A stretch of 64,000 bases of DNA from Rachycentron canadum (taxonomy: Eukaryota; Chordata; Actinopteri; Carangiformes; Rachycentridae). The notes under the pieces were generated by a model that did no database searches, had not been told where the DNA came from, and saw nothing but the letters and a program-made list of their open reading frames with translations. Below, piece after piece: positions 48,101-59,306 of the stretch. The position numbers and the translations under genes are program-made. The stretch covers positions 7,807,237 to 7,871,236 of the forward strand of contig CM076658.1 of NCBI GenBank assembly GCA_038496675.1, read 5' to 3'. The stretch's first letter is position 1; the number at the start of each line of letters is the position of its first letter.

Positions 48101-51100
48101 ATAAAACTCAAAGGAACTCTCTTGCCTGCCATACGTGTGGCTATACAGAAAACGAAAAACTATTAAACAACAAATCAGTGACAAATCACAAAATGATTCC
48201 AAAGTTAACTTGTGAAAATGAACTAGCACAGCACAAGTAAATGGTATTCACAAAAGTATAAACTGACTAGTTGCCAAAACAATCACATTGTGCTTGCGCT
48301 TTCTCCTTGAGGCAGACACTCTGCAGATTTGGTCCAGTTTTAGCCTCAGGTTGGTTGGTCCTAACTACTTCAGGAATTTCTGCCAGATTAGTTGTCATCT
48401 GACGTGCACTTTGAGGAGGTCATGATTCCTGATTAATGGCCCAAATGATCAATGATGTGATAGATTTCTGGCATATCTTAAATTTTACTTGGCTGTTTTA
48501 CAGTTTGAACAGTTCTACTGCCTGATTTTCCACATGACTGTTGTCAAAAGATCCGTGATAAACTGTAGCAATCTTGTTTTAATGTTATTGGAGTAGTTTA
48601 TATGTTGTAAATAAAAGTGTAGTCTTCAGGTATAAAAGTGAAATAAAGCTGAAGAACAGATAGTTCCATATTTTTCTTACTCTGTGATAAAATGTGGCCT
48701 TTTTCTCTTTTTGTCGACTTTGCTAGGTTTGCATGCAAATGTTACACAAATTTAGAGAAAATGCTAATGCATGATTTTGTTCACTAATATTTAATTTTTT
48801 TTATTTTTTATTTTTTTAGCTGGAGACAGTCTCCTTTCTTTTAAACAGTTGCAGAAGAAGACCTCTTCTTCTGACCTCAAGTAGTTTGTCTCACCTTGGT
48901 GCAGTGATGTAGGAGTGTACTTCAGGGTGTGGCCAGTACACTGTGACATCACTCCTGGGTCGGGTTACAGGTGCCAGGGAGAGTTCAAAGATTCACTGTT
49001 TTCAGCCAGATCCAGATCCTGACAGCAACTGACACAGAAATAGCACCAAACAGTTCAGATAATCAGTCTTTGTTTGTGATGCAGGTCAGTTTTGTTGATG
49101 AGCCTTCAGAGGTCCTGATCCTGGAAGAGGACACTGAAGATGACATCCAGTTTGAGCCGTCGGAATCCAACGCAGTGGTGACAGCAGAGAATGATGTCAT
49201 TGTCCTGGAGGAGAGTGCTGTTGTAGCTCCTGCTCCAGTCCTGACCACCGGTACACTCGAAGCTGACAGTGAGTGTTAATCCTGAACACAAGCATTAAAT
49301 CGCAGATGCAGTTTATCCTCCTCTGTTGCTTTTTTCTTTTTCACAACTGACTTTTTCTATTTAGTTTTTACCTTATGTAACATTTATGTGCTTTACATTC
49401 AGAAATGACTGCATAAGCAGATGCACACCAAAAAAACCCAAACTTTTCTAGTGAGCTGATATGGGCAATTTTTTATCACTGCTATCACTGCTCATTTTGT
49501 TGGTCTTGGAAAAAAAACGTCTTTCTGTGGGCTCTGCGAAATGGTAACTACTAGACCAGCAAGGACACTGAGTTCTCAATTTTGTTTTTCCAGGCATTGA
49601 GGAGGAAGGCCTGTTGCTGGAGGACACAGTGCAGACTCCTGCTGTGGAGAACCCCCCACCAGAGGAGCTTCCAGCAGAACTTCCCTCCCCTGAGCTGCCG
49701 GAGGATGTCACCATGCCCGAACCACCAGTGGAGGTTGAGGCCTCTGGCTTAGGCACGGGCAACCTGGAGGACCTGCTAGGGCCAACAACAGCCACAGAAG
49801 AAGAAGAGGACGTGTCTCTGGAGGAGACTGCTTCAGAAGATGAACTGATTACAGAAGATGTTTCTGTAGATGTGGGTGCTACATCTGCAGCTGATACAAA
49901 GGAAGTGGGAGAGAAGCCTACTGCTGCAGACAAGGTGACTCTGGAAGAAGACCATCCTACTGAAGTTGTTGTGAATGAGGCAGAGATTCCAGAGGAGCTG
50001 GAGATCTCCACAATTGCAACCGAGACCACAGAAGAAGAAGAAGACCTGCCTGCCCTTGTCCCACCTCCTGAGGCTGTAGATGTATCGAGTGAAGTATCGG
50101 AGCCAGAAGCAGCAGAAATAGGTCCGCTTCCTGTTGGTGGACACTCAGTGGAAGGTGCAGCCGAAGATTCAGATCTCACAGATGTTCCACCTGTGGATGT
50201 TGAGGTAAACCACGAAGATGCAGACAGAGACGTGGTGTTTGTCAATCCTGAGGCATCTGAAAATAGCGAGGAGTCGGTATTTGAGGATGGTAGTGTGGTG
50301 GACCTAACAGAGAACGTGGACCTACAAACGCCTGGAGCTCCAGTTTTAGAGGAAGAGGCCACGAAAGCTCCCGAGATCTCAACAGAAGAGCTCACTGAGG
50401 ATGAGATCTTACTGGTTAACAAGGATGAACTTATACCACCAGTGACAGATTCTTTGAGCCCTGCCCAACCAACCGCCCTATCTCCAGAGAAGGAGTCGCC
50501 ATTCACTCTTATTGCTGATGTAAACCCTGCCTCTGATGGGCAACCTGACATTATCATCACATCACTGGAGGTAAAGCACAGACACATGACACAGGATTTG
50601 GTTTTAATTTAAAACAGAGGAATCACAAGCGAAGGACCAAACCATCAAAAATCACAGCAACAAGTAACTTGACCACACAAACCATATTTCGAAGTATCTA
50701 ACTATTTTTTTTTACTGCCAGGTATTGCAGATATTTCACCAGACAAATTATTCACCATCAGCACCAATGGTGATGCCAAAAATGTGTGCAAAGCAGAGAA
50801 CACTTAAATCAAGACATACAGTTCTTCTGTTTGGTAATTAAGCAAATCCTCAAGGTAGTGCATATCCAAACATGAATAAAGGAGCCCAAAGAAGGTGATT
50901 TATTGAACCAAGTGGTTGAATTGCTTTTTTTTTTCTTCTTTAGACCCGATGGAGACAATTAATCACCTTATTCTGTGGGTCCGTGTTCTTTGCTTTACTT
51001 TGATTCTTTTTGGCAATAACCATTTTAAATAAGTCAAAAAAACTTAAGGTCATAGATGCTGATTTCTTTCACCTTTAATGGTGACTCCTTAAAGCAGCTT

Positions 51101-52630
51101 TAGTAAGAAATGTTGTGCCTTAGTTAGAGATATCATTTCAAAATGTGGCTACTTCTTTGTCCCCCAGATCCAGACCTCTAACGAAGACTTGGATGATGCC
51201 ACCATTGGAGACCAGGACTATGACGTGGTTCACTATGGCTATGGTTTGATTAACCACACAGAGGAGGGCAGCACTGGATTCCCAGCACACGGCACAGACC
51301 AGGCCAGTATCGCCATGCCTGTTAACCCTGGACGAGCACTGATGGTGTTTTTCAGTCTGAGGGTGACCAACATGATCTTCTCTGAGGATCTCTTTAACAA
51401 GAGCTCTCCAGAGTACAAAGCTTTGGAGCAACGCTTTCTTGAGCTGGTAAACACTCTCACATTTACTCACGGCTATCATTATTCTCGCTGTTTTATCGAT
51501 GCTTTGGAAAATAAAATCATATATTTTGAAATCTTTTCCCAGCTTGTTCCCTACCTGCAGTCCAACCTGAGTCACTTTGAGAACCTGGAGATCCTGAACT
51601 TCAGGAACGGCAGCATTGTGGTCAACAGCCGGATGAAATTTGGGAAACCTGTGGCTCGTGGCGTCACCACCACTGTTTATCTGATCCTGGAGGATTTCTG
51701 TAACACAGCCTACCAGACAATGAACCTGGCCATCGATAAGTACTCGCTGGATGTTGAGTCAGGTAGGTGCTCATGGATGTATGCTGTGATAAGAAAGTTA
51801 TGTTACTGTTACTGCATCATCTGGTTTAGACTTATGTGATCAATATTTCAAATTATTCGTCTTAGCAAACACTATTATTCACTTTAATGACTGATCCCTA
51901 TGTACAGTCTGCATTACACTATTTTCATTTTTATAATAGATAGTACTCATAGGTCCAGCACGACACTTTTCTTCACCTCCTCGTGTGATATCTCACGCCA
52001 TGCTTCTGTGTGTGAGAGCATCAGTCAGCTAATATTTGGCCATTAATGATACCATTACAATCATGGCTGAGCTGTCATAATCTGTCTCAGTCACAGCCAG
52101 CACACAATGCTGGATCCCTTAGCACATAACCTAACCTAAGCTAACCTATCTCTGTATTTACTGTACAGACAGAACAGTGGTTTCGACCTTATTATTTAAC
52201 TCTTGGCAGGAAAGTAAATAAGTGTCTAGAATATTGAACTATTTGTTTAAGTCTGCCTTGACTTTTTTAAAAATGTTTGAACATATGGGTAATTCTAAAT
52301 ATTTTTAGATAAAGGGGGCAAAGGAATTAAGATGATGCAGATGTGCATGAAACAAAAGTTTTAAGTCAACGTTCCTTTGTGTCTTTAACATCCAGGTGAC
52401 CAGGCTGATCCCTGTAAGTTCCAGGCCTGCAACGAATATGCAGAGTGTAAGGTGAACAAGTGGTCGGGGGAGGCAGAGTGTGTCTGTAACGCTGGCTACT
52501 TCAGTGTGGACGGCCTGCCCTGTCAGAGCATCTGTGAGCTGCAGACCGACTTCTGCCTCAATGACGGCAAGTGCGACATCATCCCCGGCCAGGGAGCCAT
52601 CTGCAGGTGGGTGGGGATTAGGGGTGGAGT

Positions 52631-52707
<77 letters not shown>

Positions 52708-54878
52708 CTGTGTTTGTAGGTTTGCGAGGCCCAGTGCTCCATCACATAACACTAAACAGATTTTCAAATGTTATTGCAGTGCACGCAGGAGGCCAAAGTC
52801 TTAGCTTCTAGTTTTAGATCCAGTGCAAACCTTTGTTCATAACCCCCCATTTTAAATTTGCCTGGTGAGGTAAATATGTGTTCTAGCCTAAAGAATTATA
52901 ATTATAAATGACTAAATGGAATAAGGATTTGATTTTACACCTTAGTTGGCTACAAAAAACAATTAAGAATCCGCAGAGATTTATATTTTGTGGCCTTGAG
53001 CAGATTTAAAATGAAATAAGCGTGTCAACATTTTGACTCAAACCTTTAATTTTTTTTTACAGTCATTAAAGGCATTAAAGTACTGTGCAGTGCATAATGA
53101 AACAAATACCATGAATGAACACCATTTGCAAAGACATAATTGCTAAGATCTGGTTATATTGTTCCCTTTTCCACATCATTACTGTTTTGTTTAATGGAAT
53201 AGTGTTCATGTTATAATATTAAAGCCCTACTCTTTTTCCAAACTTGTATAAATAAATAAACAATAACTATAATGATTACTTACACTGTGTGCGTTTAAGT
53301 AACTGCACTTGTGTTTCCATGTCTAAATGTACATTTGCACGGCAGATGAGTGGTAACCTTTGTTTCGCACCCACTACCACATCATAAAACATGCAGGCAG
53401 CTCCACATGTTGTTGGATTGTTGTTTACTTCTTGCTGTGGCTGAAAGTGCAGCATTGTTCTATTATTTTATTATTAAACACGACATAAATGATTTAATGG
53501 CACATACAAAATGTTATAATTGCAGACATGTTATTTATTATGTCAAAACGAAATGCAAACCATTTTTACATTCTTTAATCATTGAACAGAGAATAAAAGA
53601 CAGAAGTTTGTAACTTTTCATCTCTTTGTGATGTTTGACCTTTTGTTTTTCGTTGTTTGGCTGAAAAGGCTCCAGGTTGAAACAGTTTTATGAAACTTCC
53701 AGGTGCCGTGTTGGGGAGAACTGGTGGTACCGAGGAGAACATTGTGAGGAGTATGTGTCTGAGCCGCTGGTGGTCGGCATAGCGATCGCCTCTGTAGCTG
53801 GCTTCCTATTCGTGGCCTCTGGAGTGATCTTTTTCCTCGCCAGGACTTTACGGGATCAGTATGACAAGGATGAGTCTGAGGACCCCATAAGGTGAGAAAT
53901 ACCACTCAAGAACCAAACAGTACCCAAACAGATATTTACAACAATTATTGGTCACAACAAAGTAGCATCTAATACACATTTTTTACAAAGTGGAAAGTTT
54001 TATTTTAAAAGCGCATGGTATGAGAATAGTTTAACATTAGGGACAGAGGTTGTACATTTTGACTTTTCTGCTCTATTTGAATTGAGTTTACCAACCCACA
54101 TTTGTTGCCTTGAGTTTATTTGTCATGCATTTAGTTACAGTCCACTACACAGTAGTAAACAAACTGGAGCGTAATTGTGTCCTTAAAAGATTTCCTGCTT
54201 TTAACGCCTTAAATTCTTAAGCTTCTCAACTTAAATTCATCTATCTTTACCATTTTATATCATGTGAGGTGCCAAAGCTTTCTTCAAAAACCTACAGAGC
54301 TGCTCTATTTTAACTTGTAGTGATGGTCCTAAACAACACCAAACACGTCAGACTGAATATAATGTGTTAGACCTAGAATTCAGCTGCAAAGAAGTTTTGG
54401 ACCTTTTAAAAAGACATTAGACAGTTCGCATGATACTGATATACAATCAATTTGGTTACTTCTAAATTAAAAGATGGTCAGGGGAAATGTAAAATAAGAG
54501 GTTATATGTTATATGTGGTTACTATACCCCATATACATATAACTTTCATCACTCAGCTTAATAAAAAAAAAAGTATAGGATACTTTTTCAGCCTGCAAAA
54601 GCTATGAACTCTACTGCTCTGTATAAATACAACTTCACTATCAAACTGAAACGTTTTTTCTCTCACACATAATTATCTTTATATCAATAGTCTTGCTATT
54701 TCCTTGAGTGGAGAGGATAACCTGAGGCAGTTATGCACAGCACCATCTATTCACCATCAGCACTGTGGCCACCCAACTTCCTCTGCCTGGCTGTTTCTTT
54801 TCATTTGTCTTTTTCTGCTTCTTCACTTTTTCCTCTCTTTTACAGCCACATACACTCCAAAGTATCTGATAGCCATCA

Positions 54879-54924
<46 letters not shown>

Positions 54925-56423
54925 CCCTTTTTACCACAGCAGCCTGCAGGGAAACACTGTGTTAACTGCAGCCAATTAACTAATCAGATATGATGCTGAT
55001 CTATTTCCAAAAGGCCTTAAACACCTAACTCAAGAGGCTTTGTGACAGTCTGAGTTTTATTCAGTGCAGCCCAGTTTTCTTTTCTAGTCTCTTTGTTGTC
55101 CTACTCTGCTGTGTGACCGATTTCTCTGTGTGTTGTTTTGCAGACGAGCAGAAAGTCTCCCATCTCTGGAGAGGGCAACCAAGTACAATCCCATGTATGA
55201 GAGCGAGGCCACAACAGGCTACAGCCACTATTACCGCCGCTATCCTGAGGCTCCTGTCTACAGCAGTGCCAGTGCAGAGGCCTCCACCGACTTCAGCAGC
55301 GAGGAGATTCGACACATCTATGAGAACAGTGAACTGACTAAGGAGGTGTGTGTGGGCTGCTGTACCCTGGTTGATTTAGAGGAGCAACATTAATACAACC
55401 TTAACTGTATTTTTACACCACTATCTTTTTTACCTTAATCAGCAGCCATACATTCATGATAAAATAATTATAGTAATTCATAATTCTAATGTTGTCTAAA
55501 ATATTCTCCATAAATATAGATTACTGAGCAATTCACAGATTACAGAGAAAATTAAACACGACTAAGGGACACCTTTATAACCTTACTGCCCCCATAGCCC
55601 CTGACCTTCACTAGGTTGACTAGCTTTTTCCCTTCCCACATCCAGATTTTACCTGGAAAGCAACTGATTTGCGAACCCCAAGAATACAAACTTATTGTTA
55701 GCAATTAGTTTTGCATCCTTGAAATAATCAAGTCATTTTAGCTTTTTTTCTGTGTAATTTTTGATTCATCCACAGCCTGTTCTGTGATGTAATGTTCCCC
55801 TCTGACTGATATGTGTTTCTGCAGGAAATCCAAGACAGGATACGAATCATTGAGCTCTACGCTAAAGACCGGCAGTTTGCAGACTTTGTCCGGCAGCATC
55901 AAGCGTGAGTGCCTCTCATGTTTTTTCCCCTTTTACACTGCAATGAGATAAACAGGCCAGGCAGGATGTGAGGGGAAAAGGCAGGCTGACAAGATTGGAG
56001 TGGAAAAAAAAGAGAAGAGGATTGGTTTGTTGGTTGAGAGTTGGAAGAAATGAGGAGTTCAAGCCATGTCAAACCAGTGGGGAGACAGATTTATCATGCC
56101 CCAATCTTCACCAGTGAGGTCTGATGCTGATACAGTGGGACAGAAACCATTAGGAGACACAGACATACTGCTACTGCCAAACTCTTGGCAGACAAAGGAA
56201 TGTGATGGTTTTTAAGTCCTATCTGGCTGTAAATGCCTCTTCTCTATGCCAGGGAGATGCCAGAAAAGCCTGAATTAAGTTGTATATAGTTGTTTGTGCA
56301 GTAAATAAAGCAGTCATTTTTAAGTAATTTGCCCAGAAAGATGAAATCCAATGTTTTTTTTGTGTCTGCATGTGCTGCAGTGTCCTGGACACCCGCAGAG
56401 AGAGCTCCTCTATACAGACATGA
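37299..56423 (+). CDS. impg2: interphotoreceptor matrix proteoglycan 2
   Basis: This membrane-anchored proteoglycan surrounds photoreceptors. It has 21 coding exons: 37299-37377, 37460-37690, 39011-39177, 39292-39314, 39418-39450, 40298-40344, 40538-40605, 40754-40909, 41921-41979, 42131-42151, 45799-46007, 47378-47421, 49085-49268, 49594-50570, 51168-51446, 51543-51762, 52396-52606, 53703-53891, 55144-55345, 55825-55904, 56381-56423. The frame is continuous, giving about 1173 aa (human about 1241). Exon 1 is a signal peptide. SRQKRNILFPSGVKLC (exon 2) carries a furin-type site. SEA1 spans about residues 216-364. Residues 380-780 are an acidic Glu/Pro/Val-rich region. SEA2 spans about 815-930 with the autocleavage-type sequence FRNGSIVVNS. 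EGF modules (CKFQACNEYAECKVN, then CELQTDFCLNDGKCDIIPG) precede the membrane span (VVGIAIASVAGFLFVASGVI). The tail has KYNPMYES and EEIQDRIRIIELYA and ends SSSIQT. Exons 4, 5 and 10 are micro-exons of 21-33 nt. Confidence 0.96.
38040..38180. repeat. dispersed repeat, copy 1 (impg2 intron 2)
   Basis: This shares a 20-bp core with 46490-46640 (TCAAAATTGATGCAGCACAA at 38156-38175), followed by AGAGATAT in both. Flanks on both sides are loosely similar. It is probably an old interspersed repeat whose family I do not recognise. Confidence 0.5.
42691..43241 (+). mobile_element. teleost palindromic MITE, copy 2
   Basis: The left end AAGGGACGGTTTAACATTTT and the right end AGAATGTTGAACTATGCCTT followed by TAA are inverted repeats of the family TTAAAGGAATAGTTCGACAT...ATGTCGAACTATTCCTTTAA. 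The interior keeps diagnostic blocks (CGGTTAGCTTAGCAT, AACTGAAGTATAAA). It lies in impg2 intron 10 and carries two perfect hairpins (42906-42974). Confidence 0.7.
42906..42974. repeat. two adjacent perfect hairpins
   Basis: The first is a perfect 19-bp inverted repeat, with arms 42906-42924 and 42930-42948 and a 5-nt loop. Five bases later a perfect 8-bp inverted repeat follows: CCTCAGGC at 42954-42961 and GCCTGAGG at 42967-42974, with a 5-nt loop. Both lie inside MITE copy 2, whose own terminal repeats are diverged. Confidence 0.85.
43388..44241 (+). mobile_element. Tc1-like DNA transposon relic
   Basis: Along the + strand, blocks match a common fish Tc1/mariner element: GGTCAGAGGAGACTGACCA, GGTGGATGGACTACAACAGC, CCACAGCCTATCTGAGTAT, GCTGACCATTTGCATCCCTT and a CCTAATGAAGTGCTTTGTGA end. 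The interval 44048-44088 encodes QSPDINLIEHLWDD, the SPDLNPIEHLW block of the DDE transposase. Stops and frameshifts are present and the interior is shortened (about 0.85 kb). The copy is dead. It sits 150 bp after MITE copy 2 in the same impg2 intron. Confidence 0.8.
45079..45134 (+). repeat. (TA)5(GT)23 compound microsatellite
   Basis: A short TA run (45079-45088) passes directly into a perfect GT run (45089-45134) in impg2 intron 10. Confidence 0.95.
46490..46640. repeat. dispersed repeat, copy 2 (impg2 intron 11)
   Basis: This is the partner of 38040-38180, sharing TCAAAATTGATGCAGCACAA (46601-46620) and the following AGAGATAT. Orientation is the same in both copies. Confidence 0.5.
48903..48953. 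repeat. 19-bp inverted repeat in impg2 intron 12
   Basis: AGTGATGTAGGAGTGTACT (48903-48921) and AGTACACTGTGACATCACT (48935-48953) pair with two mismatches around a 13-nt loop. The structure lies 131 bp before the exon starting at 49085. Confidence 0.75.
52633..52706 (+). repeat. (TG)37 microsatellite close to an impg2 donor site
   Basis: This 74-bp perfect TG run begins 26 bp downstream of the impg2 exon ending at 52606, which encodes an EGF module. Confidence 0.95.
54882..54923 (+). repeat. (TG)21 microsatellite in impg2 intron 18
   Basis: This is a perfect 42-bp TG run, 220 bp before the exon that encodes the first part of the cytoplasmic tail. Confidence 0.95.
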
Positions 56424-59306
56424 AACTCTGCTGTAAACAACAAGGTATTTCCTCTTCATTTGTAGACTGTGTGGTAGGTTTTTAGTCTCTTACAGTACAG
56501 TCCCCCAATCAAGATCAAAATGAGCAGATATGAATTATGAACATGTTAATTATATATCTTTTTAATACAATAACTATGGAAAAATTAGATCAACTGTTTT
56601 ATGAATGGGACAAATTATAAAAAACTAAGACATTTTATTGGTTGGTCTAAACCTGCCAATAAAGCTATATGGAAACAAACAGAGTATACAATAGGAGAAG
56701 AAACACCAGTTCATACCATGATTAGTGACCTCTTGCTGAATAACCAGTTTTTAGATATCAGTTAACCATGGGTTATTATTTATTATGGGTTATTAGTTTA
56801 CTGTTACTGATGTGAAAAAAGTTTTAAAATGTCTTGCATATTCAATTGTAATAAGTTACAATGACTAAATTAAATATAATTGATAATGTAAATATAATTA
56901 ATTGTATGATTAAAAAAATCAAATTTTAGGAAATATGCTTATTCATTCTGCCTTACAGAAACATGCCTCTATGTTAAAAAAGTGAAGCTCCCTGTCAAGA
57001 CTTTCTTCTTCTTGGCCATTGTTCTCGGAGGCTGGACTGCACTGTTTAAAAGGACTATCACTCAGTACACCATTATTTTCTCAGCGAAGGGCCCCTGCCC
57101 TTGTGGGCAGGGTGGTCGACTGTCCTTCCTCCTTCCTCTGTGCCTTCTTCTGACTGGGTGAGCTGGCTGTGACATCAAGCGACATGTTTTGCTGCTCATC
57201 TACTGGTCTCCCTTTGGGGAAAACTGGACTGCATCCTATTACTTGAAATGTTGACAGACAAATTACAATACTGTGTAGTACTTTTGCTTAGCGGTAATGG
57301 TTTTGTTTCATCATATCCTATTTGTCCATTCTTTAAAAGGAAGAACATAAAATTGTTAATATGTACATATGGATGTTTGCTAGTTAGGATATAATAATAT
57401 AAAGTGTTTCCTCTCTTATGTCTCCAAGGCTCAAATGGACTTTTTAGGTCTTCACAGGAAGACACTGAGAGTCTCTGTTTTTTAGTCAATGGTGCTATCT
57501 TATTTAAAATACTCTTTGAAATGTAGTAATCTACACTTACTCATTTTTACAATTTAAATGGACACCAAAGGATCAACTCTGTATATTAGAATACTGTTCT
57601 GTATTAAAGGAATAGTATAACAATTTGGGAAATGTGAGCATGAGACAAGTCTTATGTTAGACCATAAATACGAAGCTTGAGTCAGCAGCCATTAGCCTAA
57701 CACAGCACAAAGAGTGGAAAGGTGGGAGGGAGCAGTAGCTAAACTGGCTCTGTCTGATCAGCCCATAAAATTGTCCCAGAAAGGGACATACCATGTGGGT
57801 GCATAAGCTCTGACCAGGTGTCCCTAGTTTAATTCCAGCCAGTGCAACTATTTACATCATGTCATTTCCCCTCTGTCTGACTCCCCATTTCCTGTATCAC
57901 TATACTACACTATCAAATAAAAGTGTAAACATGCCCCAAAAAATTGTCCCGAAGTATGTAAGTATGAAACAAACAAGATGTAATGTATTAGAGTCCGTAG
58001 AGTGGCACTAGGTGGTAACCAGCGGACAGAGCCAGGTTAACTGCTTTCCCCTGTTTACAGACTTCTAGCCTTATATTTCATGTACCGATATGACAATAGT
58101 ATTGATCTTCCCATCTAAATCTCCACCAGAAAGCAAATCATTGTATTTCCCAACATGTCACACTATCCCTTTAAGGTGGCCAAATTTAGTGCTAGGGTAT
58201 GTGTTATACCACTCAAAGATGTAAAGGCAGCACTTCACAGTCTGGACTATAAATAGATTGTTATTCCAGCTAGTTTTCTACTGACAGGTGATTATTATTA
58301 TTTCTTTTTGGCTCCATCAATAAGAAGCTTTTTTGTATGTTTGTAAATGTATGGCGTGGCAGACATGAGAAAATCAAAAACAGCGGTGAGGCGAGAAAGA
58401 CAATGAGCATGAACCCTCTACAGCTCTGGGATCCAGAAATAAGTGAAAACACGTTTCGCTGGAAAAATGCTGTGAGGCAAGCGGCCCAGGGATTTGATCA
58501 AATGCTCTGCTTTCAGATGTCATATGTAATGCAACAGAAAGAGTAGGAAAACGAGGAAAAGCAAGCTGTGCTCTCTGAAAAGACAACCTCAAGCTGTGTC
58601 TCCTGTTGGGGAAAAAAAACTTCAAGGTTGCCAGCAATTCTTCATAAAAAATGATCTGCCCTGTGACTACTTGTTTGGCCATGATCCTGCTCCTCAATCT
58701 GAACCCTTCTGACAGGCTAATTTCAGTGTTTTCTTTGGTATTTTTATACGTTCCTCCCTAGACTTGTTGTGCTTGACCCTTCTTGTCCCTCAAGTGGATC
58801 CTCACAGCTGCAGCTGATTACAATCTGTAGGTTTTCGTTTGTTGTCGGCCAGTGTGACCGTCAGTTCTCTCAGAAGGTCAGAAACTGACATGTAGATCAT
58901 GTCCTATCTTATTGTTTACATTACATGCTTCTCGTCCTCTGCTCTTCTTTACATGTCGTCTACACAATAGAAAAACAGTGCTGAAGCAGACTCTGGTGAC
59001 AGTGTCATGCCTTTCGCAACCTGCATATATAGTTTTATTTTTATATGCAGTTTTTGTCAACATCCTCCATCTGCCACCTGGACAAACAGCCAATCATCCC
59101 ATACAGTGTTCTGGCATGTAAATAACACTGAATATACTGTATTACTAACAGTTGCATTGTAGAATGTGTCACAAATGTTTCCATACATGAATATATTCTT
59201 TTTATACTGATAACTGTTTCACCATTTTAACCATGTAATCACATCGTGCAGCTGTGTAAATTACTAATAAAAAAAAAAAAGAAAGTGTAACCTGAACAAA
59301 AATAAA
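56424..59306 (+). other. impg2: impg2 3'UTR (probable) with distal polyadenylation signals
   Basis: No further coding sequence follows the TGA at 56421-56423. AATAAA hexamers at 59266-59271 (running into an A tract) and 59301-59306 are plausible transcript ends, which would give a 3'UTR of about 2.8 kb. MITE copy 3 lies inside it. A shorter 3'UTR cannot be excluded. Confidence 0.4.
57604..58174 (+). mobile_element. teleost palindromic MITE, copy 3 (best preserved)
   Basis: It starts TTAAAGGAATAGTATAACAA and ends ACATGTCACACTATCCCTTT plus AA, giving clear terminal inverted repeats ending in TTAA. Internal blocks include AGCAGCCATTAGCC and, inverted near the other end, GACAGAGCCAGGTTAAC. Length is about 571 bp. 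Whether the TTAA is part of the element or a target duplication cannot be told. Confidence 0.7.

Noticed and set aside
49123..49145. VLILEEDTEDD in impg2 as a SUMO-interacting motif
   Set aside because: The segment is in the predicted extracellular part of a secreted-pathway protein, so SUMO binding is not plausible. It simply belongs to the acidic region.
49448..50587. 379-codon Ser-rich open frame on the minus strand
   Set aside because: It is the shadow of the acidic impg2 exon, where GAA/GAG codons on + read as serine-rich sequence on -. It has no splice or family support.
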